Assembly (NCBI GenBank): GCA_016292155.1
Contig: JAEFBC010000206.1
Coordinates: 1-32,131, forward strand
From: Saccharofermentans sp.
Lineage (GTDB): Bacteria; Bacillota; Clostridia; Saccharofermentanales; Saccharofermentanaceae
Direction of reading: 5' to 3'
Length of the DNA: 32,131 bases
Position 1 is the stretch's first letter, and the number at the start of each line of letters is the position of its first letter. Below are positions 17,096 through 23,758 of the stretch, piece after piece. Position numbers and translations under genes: made by a program. The notes below the pieces were generated by a model, which saw nothing but the letters and a program-made list of their open reading frames with translations, ran no database searches and had not been told where the DNA came from.

Positions 17096-17939
17096 TGTTC
17101 TTAAGCCTCCTTTCGAGCAACGATACAAGCCAGCTGAAGAACATTACGATGACAAGATAGATGATCGCAACAGCAATAAGCGGCATGAACGCGGAATAGG
17201 TTCTCGATCTGATGATGTCTCCGCCCTTTGTGAGCTCCTGGAGTCCTACATAACCTGATACTGAAGTCTCCTTGATAAGGACGATGAATTCGTTTGCGAG
17301 TGCGGGAAGAACGGTCTTAAATGCCTGGGGGATGATGATGAACGCCATCGTTCTTACATAGCCGAAGCCCAGTGAACGTCCTGCTTCGAACTGTCCCTTG
17401 TCGATGCTCATGATTCCGCCTCTGATGATCTCGGCAACGTAAGCACCGGAGTTAATGCCGAATGCGAGAACTGCAACCAGGATCTTATTGTTGGATGAAG
17501 CGAAAATTACGAAGTAGATGATCATGAGCTGAACTACTACAGGGGTTCCTCTGATGACCGTAAGATATACGCCGCAGAGTTTATAGAAGAAATAGAGAAT
17601 ACCCTTGCTAAAGCCCCTGAGTTCTTCTTTCTGTGTGTCATAAGAAGATCTGACGAGAGCTACGATGACGCCTAATACGATACCAAGAAGGACTGCGAAG
17701 AAGGTAACTTCAAAAGTGACGCCAAGACCTTTGACGATATACATATAACGGTTGTCGGTGATGAAGTTGTTCTCGAAGTCTGAATAGAACGCCGAAGCAT
17801 AGAAAGCCTCACGGGCAGGAATGAACCAGGACGGCACATTCGATACAGGTGCGATCAGAAGATATAATGCTGCGGCGATGATAACGAGCAGTACGGCTGC
17901 GATTATCAGCGGTATCTTATACGATTTCTTCTTGGACAT
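17085..17939 (-). CDS. Polar amino-acid ABC transporter permease (HisM/GlnP-like)
   Basis: A 284-residue permease. A basic N-terminus (MSKKKSYK) and first helix (10-30) are followed by an outer segment of about 35 residues and the BPD_transp_1 core with four to five helices (about 72-275). The EAA loop that docks on the ATPase is [20 protein letters not shown] (186-205). Partners are the ATPase directly downstream and the binding lipoprotein upstream. The single permease gene suggests a homodimer. The start is ATG 17939, with GAGGAAA upstream; an extension to 18092 would run through the stem-loop at 18002-18036 and has no family similarity. Confidence 0.92.
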   Translation of the reverse strand: MSKKKSYKIPLIIAAVLLVIIAAALYLLIAPVSNVPSWFIPAREAFYASAFYSDFENNFITDNRYMYIVKGLGVTFEVTFFAVLLGIVLGVIVALVRSSYDTQKEELRGFSKGILYFFYKLCGVYLTVIRGTPVVVQLMIIYFVIFASSNNKILVAVLAFGINSGAYVAEIIRGGIMSIDKGQFEAGRSLGFGYVRTMAFIIIPQAFKTVLPALANEFIVLIKETSVSGYVGLQELTKGGDIIRSRTYSAFMPLIAVAIIYLVIVMFFSWLVSLLERRLKNSER

Positions 17940-18001
17940 TTGATTTTCCTCAATTGTAAATTGTTGATCCGTTAGAAAAACATCTTTTATTATAAATACA
18001 G

Positions 18002-18036
18002 AAAGAGCGGAAATACAGACCATATTTCCGCTCTTT
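18002..18036 (-). terminator. Long intercistronic stem-loop between binding protein and permease
   Basis: A perfect 14-bp stem (AAAGAGCGGAAATA 18002-18015 and TATTTCCGCTCTTT 18023-18036) with a 7-base loop. On the minus strand the following U-tract is interrupted (TTTCTGTATTTAT), so termination is probably partial. Such elements commonly let the binding protein be made in excess over the membrane subunits, by partial termination or 3'-end protection of the upstream message. Confidence 0.7.
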
Positions 18037-18072
18037 TTGATTGTTTTGTTACGAAACTTTAAGTAATCGTGA

Positions 18073-18903
18073 TTACTTGTTTGCTGCAGCAACGAATGCC
18101 TTAGCAGGCTCGTTGTCGATAACTACTGCATCGATCTTGCCGGACTGGAGAGCGATTACAGCATCGTTACCCTTTGCGAAACGCTCAACTCTGTCTTCAC
18201 CTACGCCGCCGTCTTCAACAGAAGAAGACATGTAGATGTCGCCTGTTGTACCTGTCTGAACGCCAACCTTGTAGTTGCCTGCAAGAAGCTTATCTACGTC
18301 TGTGATCTCAGAACCTTCAACAACGATAACGGACTGAACGCCTGTAGCATAAGGTGTGGAGAAGTTAACGGACTTAAGTCTGTCTTCTGTAACTGTCATG
18401 CCTGCGCATCCGATGTCGTACTTGCCTGCCTGAACGCCTGCGATGATGGAATCGAACTCAACGTCCTCGATAACGAGCTCAAGACCGAGCTTGTCAGCTA
18501 CTGCCTTAGCGATCTCAGGGTCGATACCTACAATGTTGTCGCCTTCGTGATACTCATAGGGCTGGAAGAAAGCATTTGTAGCCATAATGAGCTTGCCTGC
18601 TTCAATAGTTGTGAATTCAGGATAATCGCCCTTAACGGATTCCTTCTTCTCAACTGTCTTGCCGGAAGGAATGTACTTCTCAATGATGGAAGGGATTGTG
18701 CCGTCATCTGTAAGTTCCTTAAGTGCCTGATCAATAGCGTTCTTGAGGCCTTCGTTCTCCTTGTTGATAGCCATAGCGTAATCTTCTACTGCATAAGCTG
18801 TATCAAGGATCTTAAGGTTCTTCTTAGCCTGGCCGCAGGATGTCATTCCGAGCAAAAGTGCTGCGGAAAGGAAAGCTGCAGCGATTTTGTTAATTGTCTT
18901 CAT
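18073..18903 (-). CDS. Circularly permuted SBP_bac_3 amino-acid-binding lipoprotein
   Basis: A 276-residue lipoprotein: signal peptide 1-22, lipobox GMTSC with Cys23. The expected parts of an amino-acid-binding protein are all present but in rotated order. Residues 29-80 (NLKILDTAYAVEDYAMAINK ... LKELTDDGTIPSIIEKYI) match the normal C-terminal end. A linker (81-100) follows. Then 101-276 run from the normal N-terminus (GKLIMATNAFFQPYEYHEG) through MTVTEDRLKSVNFSTPYATG with the carboxylate-binding Arg175, and VGVQTGTTGD, to VIDNEPAKAFVAAANK, where the protein stops. In ordinary homologues GLKILDT...EDYAIA continues at exactly this point. AAAGGAG precedes the ATG by 6 bases. It is predicted to feed the downstream permease and ATPase. 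Confidence 0.9.
   Translation of the reverse strand: MKTINKIAAAFLSAALLLGMTSCGQAKKNLKILDTAYAVEDYAMAINKENEGLKNAIDQALKELTDDGTIPSIIEKYIPSGKTVEKKESVKGDYPEFTTIEAGKLIMATNAFFQPYEYHEGDNIVGIDPEIAKAVADKLGLELVIEDVEFDSIIAGVQAGKYDIGCAGMTVTEDRLKSVNFSTPYATGVQSVIVVEGSEITDVDKLLAGNYKVGVQTGTTGDIYMSSSVEDGGVGEDRVERFAKGNDAVIALQSGKIDAVVIDNEPAKAFVAAANK
18664..18819 (-). other. Transposed C-terminal segment of the permuted binding protein
   Basis: Codons 29-80 encode the strand-helix-helix element (LKILDT, YAVEDYAMAINKEN, LKELTDDGTIPSIIEKYI) that closes lobe 1 in ordinary SBP_bac_3 proteins. Here it precedes the rest of the domain. Codons 81-99 (18607-18663) form the new linker (SGKTVEKKESVKG-like), which resembles the flexible spacer usually found after a lipobox. 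Confidence 0.85.
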
Positions 18904-18954
18904 AACAATCTCCTTTGTAATAGTTTGGATAACGGTATCTTACGCTATGAACGG

Positions 18955-18971
18955 GTGCAAGGTATATGCAC
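18955..18971. promoter_or_regulatory. Inverted repeat GTGCA-N7-TGCAC in the divergent intergenic region
   Basis: A 5-bp inverted repeat with a 7-base AT-rich centre lies 52 bases upstream of the binding-protein start and about 94 upstream of the divergent dehydrogenase start. Position and symmetry suit an operator for a dimeric regulator; nothing identifies the regulator. Confidence 0.3.
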
Positions 18972-19001
18972 AAAAACTCCGAAAATTTGTGTATTTTTCG
19001 T

Positions 19002-19030
19002 TTGCTCATTGGTGTTTTTCTGAATATAAT
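19002..19030 (+). promoter_or_regulatory. Probable promoter of the dehydrogenase-cyclase operon
   Basis: TATAAT at 19025-19030 is a perfect -10. A weak TTGCTC at 19002-19007 lies 17 bases upstream. Initiation near 19037 would give a leader of about 28 bases before ATG 19065. Confidence 0.5.
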
Positions 19031-19064
19031 AATTTTAGAATATAAAAGGTCTTGGGGAGGATCT

Positions 19065-20339
19065 ATGAAGAGGGTATTAATTCTCGGTTGCAATGAATTA
19101 ACAAAGCGTTTGCTCATTGAACTTTGCAAATACCAGTCATATGTTTCGGGCATCTGTCTTGCTTCCCGCAACAAGGAAGATTGTGATGAGCTCAGAGAGC
19201 TTGCTTTAAGCATGGGCGTCAGAGTCACAACTGCAGGAATTGATATGAATAATGTTGAGGGCGCCATGATGATGGTAAGGATCTTTGCACCTGATATGGT
19301 CGTAAATCTCCTGCCGCCTGAACTTGCACTTTCAGCTATGGATCTTGCGATCAAGGCAAAAGCTGATTATATCGACGCAGCACTTTACGGCGTACCGGAT
19401 TTTCCGTCACCGATCTCACTTCTTTCTAAGCAGTTCGAGAAGTTTAAGGAATTCCAGAACAGCTGCAATACCGCTGTCTGCGGTGCCGGCCTGGTTCCGG
19501 GTGTTGCCAATACGATCATAAGACATGCCGGCCTTTACCATTTCGAAAAGATCAACAGCATCGATATCATTTCCGTTTCCGGCGAGCAGAAGGAATCCCC
19601 TAAGGGCAAGAAGAAGGATATCGATGAGAATCTTTATTCAGAGGACATCAAGCCTCCGCTCATCCCGATAAAGAAAGCAACCAACGACAAGAAGGTCTTC
19701 TATATCGATAAGGGCAAGGTTGTGGAAGCAGATCCTCTTTCCATCGAAGGAAAGTCTGACGGCGGAAGCAAAGTATATCTTTCATCCAGCCCGATGCTTA
19801 CGGATCTTCTCAAGGAATTCCCTGACGCGATCAGCGTAAGGTATTTCAAGCTTGGAAAGAAACCTCCGAAGGAACATATTCCTCCTCAGAAGAAGATCGA
19901 TTTCCTGAAGGAGATGGGACTCTTATCCACAGTGCCCGTTAAGGTCAATAATGTTGAGGTCGCTCCGATCGACCTTATTGCAGCCATGCTTCCGAAGCAG
20001 GCTGACCTTGAGATTGAGAAGGACGAGGATGAGAAGGCTAAGGGAATGGCTTCATTCGAGATCTACATCACCGGACAGGGCAAGAGGGAAGGCAAGGAAG
20101 TCACCAAGTCCTATGTCATCAAGGGCGATAACGATGAGTGCTATGAGAAGAACTATAACAATGCCTTTGAATATCTGAAGGGTTCAGCTCTTATTGCCGG
20201 CGTTAAGCTCATGTGCAAGGACAAGTGGAAGAAGCCGGGTGTATTTACCCCTGCTGCTTTTGACTGCAATTCGTATTATGAGGCCTTTGTAATGGAAGGC
20301 ATTGAAATAAAAGAGGGAGAGGGCAAGCGATTCAATTAA
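19065..20339 (+). CDS. Saccharopine dehydrogenase-like oxidoreductase
   Basis: A 424-residue protein. The N-terminal Rossmann domain begins with MKRVLILGCNELTKRLLIEL (a variant of GxGxxG) and continues with CLASRNKEDCDEL and VNLLPPELALSAMDLAIKAKADYIDAA, as in the saccharopine dehydrogenase/carboxynorspermidine synthase group. CGAGLVPGVANTI marks the start of the substrate domain. The C-terminal ALIAGVKLMCKDKWKKPGVF, ahead of a short helix, is also characteristic. Members act on amino-acid or polyamine adducts formed from aldehydes; which one here is unknown. An insert with many Lys/Asp/Glu (about residues 175-260 and 335-350) lengthens the domain. ATG 19065 follows GGGGAGG; the frame upstream to 18966 covers the promoter and is not coding. 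It is followed after 36 bases by the diguanylate cyclase gene. Confidence 0.75.
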   Translation: MKRVLILGCNELTKRLLIELCKYQSYVSGICLASRNKEDCDELRELALSMGVRVTTAGIDMNNVEGAMMMVRIFAPDMVVNLLPPELALSAMDLAIKAKADYIDAALYGVPDFPSPISLLSKQFEKFKEFQNSCNTAVCGAGLVPGVANTIIRHAGLYHFEKINSIDIISVSGEQKESPKGKKKDIDENLYSEDIKPPLIPIKKATNDKKVFYIDKGKVVEADPLSIEGKSDGGSKVYLSSSPMLTDLLKEFPDAISVRYFKLGKKPPKEHIPPQKKIDFLKEMGLLSTVPVKVNNVEVAPIDLIAAMLPKQADLEIEKDEDEKAKGMASFEIYITGQGKREGKEVTKSYVIKGDNDECYEKNYNNAFEYLKGSALIAGVKLMCKDKWKKPGVFTPAAFDCNSYYEAFVMEGIEIKEGEGKRFN

Positions 20340-20375
20340 GAGCTTAACCTCACCTCGCAGACCAAGGAGAAGTAA

Positions 20376-21314
20376 ATGGCAGAAAACAGTTTTTGGAAAG
20401 ATTTAGAGATAAACGACAGCCTCGTAATCGATACGATCAAAAGAGACGGAAAGGACACCATTTATTTCAAGGATAAAGATTCAAGATTCATTTGGAATAA
20501 CAAGATGCATGCAATGCAGTTCGGCATCGAAGATCCGAACGAACTTATCGGTAAGACTGACAGGGATTTCTTCCCCGCTGAATTCGCAGACAAAGCAAGA
20601 GCATTAGAATTAAAGATCATGAGCACCGGCGAGCCTGTCCTTAATTTTGAGGAAGCGCTTCCGATCGATGAAGATACCATCAAGTACTACAGCGCATCCA
20701 AATATCCTCTCTACGACAAGAATAATAAGGTCGTGGGAACATGGGGCATCAGCCGTGATATCACAGAGCAGAAGAAGCTCGAATTAGAGCTCGAGCGTTC
20801 CTACCATAAAATGGAACTCTTGGCACGTGTCGATGACTTAAGCGGACTTTACAACAGACGTTATTTCTACGAGACACTCGAAAAGTATGCGAGCCTCTAT
20901 GAGAAGAGATCTGACGGAAGCACATTCGCACTTGTGGTGATCGACGTCGATGACATGACTCACGTAAATGACCAGAACGGCCAGCAGAACGGCGATATCG
21001 TCTTAAGAAGCATAGCTGAATCCTGCATGTCAAATGTAAGAACAGAAGACACATGCTTCCGTACAGGCGGTGACGAATTTGCGATCGTACTTCTCGACAC
21101 TGAGAAGATCGCTGCGATCGGCATGGCTAAAAAGCTCGTTGAGCATATCGCAAGCGAGCCTGTGATCCTTGACGGCAGAAGAGAAACAATAACTATCTCA
21201 GCTGGTCTTGCAATGTTCGACAATACAGAACCTGATCTGTCCGGCCTCCTGTCCAGAGCTGAAAGAAAACTCAACAAGTCCAAGAGGGAAGGAAAGAACA
21301 AGGTATCGTTCTGA
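20376..21314 (+). CDS. PAS-GGDEF diguanylate cyclase
   Basis: A 312-residue cytoplasmic protein. A PAS domain (about 25-130: YFKDKDSRFIWNN, GKTDRDFFP, GTWGISRDITEQKKLE) is joined by a short helical linker (131-150) to a GGDEF domain (150-312). The active site GGDEF is at 231-235, and the inhibitory RxxD (RTED, 222-225) sits five residues before it, so product inhibition is likely. DDLSGLYNRRYF (153-164) is canonical. The DxDxFKxxND motif reads DVDDMTHVND: metal-binding Asp and Asn-Asp are kept, but Phe-Lys is replaced by Met-Thr, and the following Gly-His is Gly-Gln. It should make c-di-GMP under control of a PAS-sensed signal. No transmembrane helix is seen. AAGGAG precedes ATG 20376; a strong terminator follows. 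Confidence 0.93.
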   Translation: MAENSFWKDLEINDSLVIDTIKRDGKDTIYFKDKDSRFIWNNKMHAMQFGIEDPNELIGKTDRDFFPAEFADKARALELKIMSTGEPVLNFEEALPIDEDTIKYYSASKYPLYDKNNKVVGTWGISRDITEQKKLELELERSYHKMELLARVDDLSGLYNRRYFYETLEKYASLYEKRSDGSTFALVVIDVDDMTHVNDQNGQQNGDIVLRSIAESCMSNVRTEDTCFRTGGDEFAIVLLDTEKIAAIGMAKKLVEHIASEPVILDGRRETITISAGLAMFDNTEPDLSGLLSRAERKLNKSKREGKNKVSF

Positions 21315-21343
21315 TTCCAAGTCAATCACGATAATTAATTACG

Positions 21344-21372
21344 GGCCGGGAGATATCCCGGCCTTGCTTTTT
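21344..21372 (+). terminator. Terminator after the diguanylate cyclase gene
   Basis: A perfect 8-bp GC-rich stem (GGCCGGGA 21344-21351, TCCCGGCC 21356-21363) with a GATA loop is followed by TTGCTTTTT. It ends the dehydrogenase-cyclase operon. Confidence 0.9.
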
Positions 21373-21468
21373 GTGAGGTGTGGTACGGAAGAACAGTTGT
21401 ATGAAGCAAGGCCGGATAGTCCCTTTACGGAGAAAAAACGGATTATGGGTTTGCTGTCTTTGGTCGGT

Positions 21469-21753
21469 TTATGCGGCACCCTTATCCTTTAAATTAATCT
21501 GGCGGTTATCAATATTAGTACGGGCATATATCCTGGAAGGATTATTTACACGCTTGATGGGAGTGACACGTACGGAGGAAGGTCTGCCGGTCCTTACAGT
21601 CCTTGAGAGGGTAGCTCTGGTTGCATTCCTTCTCGGAGCGGAAGCTTCTGCGAGTTCGTCATCAATATCTCTCCAGTAATCGATGCATGATGTGGCTGCC
21701 TTAATGGTTACGAGGATGAAAAAGAAGAAGATCAGCATATCCAACGGTGACAT
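21469..21753 (-). CDS. Small single-helix membrane protein with basic tail
   Basis: A 94-residue protein not recognised as any family. It has one N-terminal hydrophobic helix (MLIFFFFILVTIKAATSC, about 6-23). A short acidic patch follows (DYWRDIDDELAEA, 25-37), then a strongly basic, Arg/Ser/Thr-rich and probably disordered tail (40-94). The helix followed by a basic tail predicts the C-terminus in the cytoplasm, perhaps touching nucleic acid or membrane phosphate. The start at 21753 is chosen because GGAGG (plus 21762-21766) lies 8 bases upstream. That ribosome site is part of an inverted repeat (21760-21796). The gene sits just beyond the deoB-deoC terminator and faces the cyclase terminator. 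Confidence 0.65.
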   Translation of the reverse strand: MSPLDMLIFFFFILVTIKAATSCIDYWRDIDDELAEASAPRRNATRATLSRTVRTGRPSSVRVTPIKRVNNPSRIYARTNIDNRQINLKDKGAA

Positions 21754-21759
21754 AATTAA

Positions 21760-21796
21760 TACCTCCAAAAAGATCGTATGTTCTTTACTGGAGGTA
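21760..21796 (-). promoter_or_regulatory. Hairpin covering the ribosome site of the small membrane-protein gene
   Basis: On the minus strand TACCTCCA and TGGAGGTA form a perfect 8-bp stem. An inner 5-bp stem (AAAGA/TCTTT, 21769-21773 with 21782-21786) closes an 8-base loop. The 3' arm contains the complete GGAGG of the 21753 start, so a transcript carrying both arms would hide it. Confidence 0.55.
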
Positions 21797-21804
21797 CTAT
21801 ATCA
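21796..21804 (-). promoter_or_regulatory. Extended -10 overlapping the 5' arm of the hairpin
   Basis: The minus strand reads TGATATAGT, an extended -10 with 5 of 6 hexamer matches. The same nine bases occur before the helicase gene (24176-24184). Initiation 6-7 bases downstream (about 21789) would begin after most of the 5' arm. Confidence 0.45.
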
Positions 21805-21846
21805 CGGTTTGTGTTCTAATAATGGGACTAAAACGCTGTTTCAGCC

Positions 21847-21873
21847 AAAAACGAACAAAATTTTGTTTTGTTC
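21847..21873 (-). terminator. AT-rich terminator at the end of the deoB-deoC fusion
   Basis: On the minus strand GAACAAAA and TTTTGTTC (plus 21853-21873) pair across a 5-base loop and are followed by GTTTTT. The stem overlaps the stop codon. Its low GC content suggests incomplete termination and some read-through. Confidence 0.5.
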
Positions 21874-23707
21874 AGTTTCCGAGTTTGGAAGCACCGATCC
21901 TGTCCGCGCCGTTAGCTATCATTTCCCTGGCTGCATACTCAGTTCTGATGCCGCCTGCAGCTTTGATCCTGACGCCCGGATTCACATTATTCTTCATGAG
22001 AACGATGTCTTCGACCTTGGCGCCCGCGCTTCCGAAACCTGTTGAAGTCTTAATGAAATCAGCCTTCGCATCGCTTACGATCCTGCAAAGACGCACTTTC
22101 TCATCTTCCGTGAGATCACAGGTCTCAATGATCACCTTAAGAATAGCTCCCTTGGCGTGAACAGCTTCAGCGATGAGCCTGATCTCTTCATATACTTCAT
22201 CGAATCTTCCGGACTTGACGAAGTTGATATTAATAACCATATCGATCTCGGAAGCTCCGTTATCGCAGGCTTCGCTTGCTTCGAAGACCTTGGTGGCGGT
22301 CGTCGAATAACCGTTGGGGAATCCTATTACCGTACATACCGCGACTCTTCCTTGGGAAAAGCGCACAGCGTCTTTAACAAAGCAGGGCTGGATGCAGACA
22401 GATGCCGTCTTAAGGGAAACAGCTCTCTCGATCAGGTCTTTAATGTCATCTTCTGTCGCAACCGTCTTGAGGTTCGTAAGGTCGACATAGCTCATGATGT
22501 TCCCGGGATCCGGCTTGTTTGTATTTGCAGCGGGTGCAAAGTCATGCTCATAAGTTCTGGACATCAGTGAAGAAAGAACGATTCCGGCTATATTGTTGAA
22601 GCCTGTAAGTTCGCCCATATTGCAGGGAGTCCTGTATCCTGCACCGTAGATCAGGAGCGGGATGCACTCTCTTGAATGGTCTGTTGAGGATGTCGAAGGA
22701 TCGCAGCCGTGATCGGCAGTAATGACGAGGAGATCGTCTTCTCTGAGTTTGCCGAGGATCGTGGCCAGTGCATCGTCAAATTCATGCATGGCGGTATTGT
22801 AGCCTTCGATATCATTCCTGTGGCCGTACTTCATGTCGAAGTCGACAAGATTTATAAAGCACAGACCGTTAAAGTCACGGTCCATCATCTCTATGGTCTT
22901 GTTGATGCCGTCTGTGTTGCCCTTGGTGGGATTGGATTCCGTAAGGCCCCTGCCTGCAAAGAGGTCAAAGATCTTGCCGACGGATATTACGTCATAGCCT
23001 TCGCTCTTTAAAAGGTCCAGCATAGTGGATGAAGGAGCTGCAAGAGAGAAATCGTGGCGGTTAGCGGTTCTCGTAAAGCTGCCGGGCTCTCCGACAAAGG
23101 GTCTTGCGATTACTCTACCGACAGCGTGATCGCCGCTCATTACTTCACGTGCCTTCTTACAGACATCGTAGAGCTCTTCCAAAGGGACAATTTCCTCATG
23201 AGCTGCGATCTGGAGAACGCTGTCAGCTGATGTATAGATAATGAGCTTGCCGGTCTTCATGTGCTCTTCGCCGTAATCGCGGATGACATCAGTGCCGCTG
23301 TAAGGCTTATTGCAGAGGAATTCCTTGCCCGTTGCCTTTTCGAGCGCGCGCATGACATCTTCGGGGAAGCCGTCCGGATAAGTGGGCTGGGCCTTGTCAG
23401 AGATGATCCCTGCAATCTCCCAGTGTCCTATAGTGGAATCCTTGCCTGCGGATACTTCGCGGACTCTGGCGTAAGAACCGATGGGGGAAGGAATGAAGTC
23501 CTGGGCGTCTTTATATGCTTTTATGCGGGGATCGTCTTCGCCGTCGATCGCGAGAAGTCCCATTTTCGCAAGATTCGGGAAAGCATCGTTGGAGTATGAG
23601 AGCACTGCTGCCAGTGTGTTGCTGCCTTCATCTCCGAATTTTGCGGCATCAGGTGCGCCGCCGATACCAAAACTGTCCAGAACTATAAGAAAAACACGTT
23701 TAGCCAT
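21872..23707 (-). CDS. Phosphopentomutase-deoxyribose-phosphate aldolase fusion (DeoB-DeoC)
   Basis: A 611-residue single chain. Residues 1-391 are a full phosphopentomutase: Asp11 (LDSFGIGG), phosphoryl-accepting Thr92 (KDSTIGHWE), Asp291 and His296 (DFDMKYGH), Asp332-His333 (TADHG) and His344 (TDHSR), i.e. the complete metal and nucleophile set. After a linker rich in Ala, Asn and Pro (about 390-402), residues 403-611 are a full class I deoxyribose-phosphate aldolase: Asp489 (SEIDMVIN), Schiff-base Lys553 (DFIKTSTG) and Lys582 (IKAAGGIRT). The mutase turns deoxyribose-1-P into deoxyribose-5-P; the aldolase splits that into acetaldehyde and glyceraldehyde-3-P. The enzymes are normally separate. 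ATG 23707 is chosen because GGAG lies upstream and the ATG at 23719 overlaps it. Confidence 0.93.
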   Translation of the reverse strand: MAKRVFLIVLDSFGIGGAPDAAKFGDEGSNTLAAVLSYSNDAFPNLAKMGLLAIDGEDDPRIKAYKDAQDFIPSPIGSYARVREVSAGKDSTIGHWEIAGIISDKAQPTYPDGFPEDVMRALEKATGKEFLCNKPYSGTDVIRDYGEEHMKTGKLIIYTSADSVLQIAAHEEIVPLEELYDVCKKAREVMSGDHAVGRVIARPFVGEPGSFTRTANRHDFSLAAPSSTMLDLLKSEGYDVISVGKIFDLFAGRGLTESNPTKGNTDGINKTIEMMDRDFNGLCFINLVDFDMKYGHRNDIEGYNTAMHEFDDALATILGKLREDDLLVITADHGCDPSTSSTDHSRECIPLLIYGAGYRTPCNMGELTGFNNIAGIVLSSLMSRTYEHDFAPAANTNKPDPGNIMSYVDLTNLKTVATEDDIKDLIERAVSLKTASVCIQPCFVKDAVRFSQGRVAVCTVIGFPNGYSTTATKVFEASEACDNGASEIDMVININFVKSGRFDEVYEEIRLIAEAVHAKGAILKVIIETCDLTEDEKVRLCRIVSDAKADFIKTSTGFGSAGAKVEDIVLMKNNVNPGVRIKAAGGIRTEYAAREMIANGADRIGASKLGN

Positions 23708-23758
23708 ATTAGTCTCCATATATCAGATATATAATTTCAATGAATATTATAAAACAAC

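Noticed and set aside
17940..18092. Longer N-terminus of the ABC permease
   Set aside because: It would cross the 14-bp stem-loop and has no family similarity; ATG 17939 has a good ribosome site.
18073..18903. Binding protein as a truncated gene or simple duplication remnant
   Set aside because: Every element of the domain occurs exactly once, the start has a signal peptide and strong ribosome site, and the sequence after the stop shows no left-over copy of the moved segment. An assembly error cannot be excluded from sequence alone.
18904..19064. Riboswitch or T-box before the amino-acid transporter or dehydrogenase
   Set aside because: Both leaders are too short and I see no conserved aptamer core or T-box sequence.
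23705..23719. ATG 23719 as start of the deoB-deoC fusion
   Set aside because: It overlaps the GGAG that serves ATG 23707; MAKRVFLIVLDSFG is the usual DeoB beginning.
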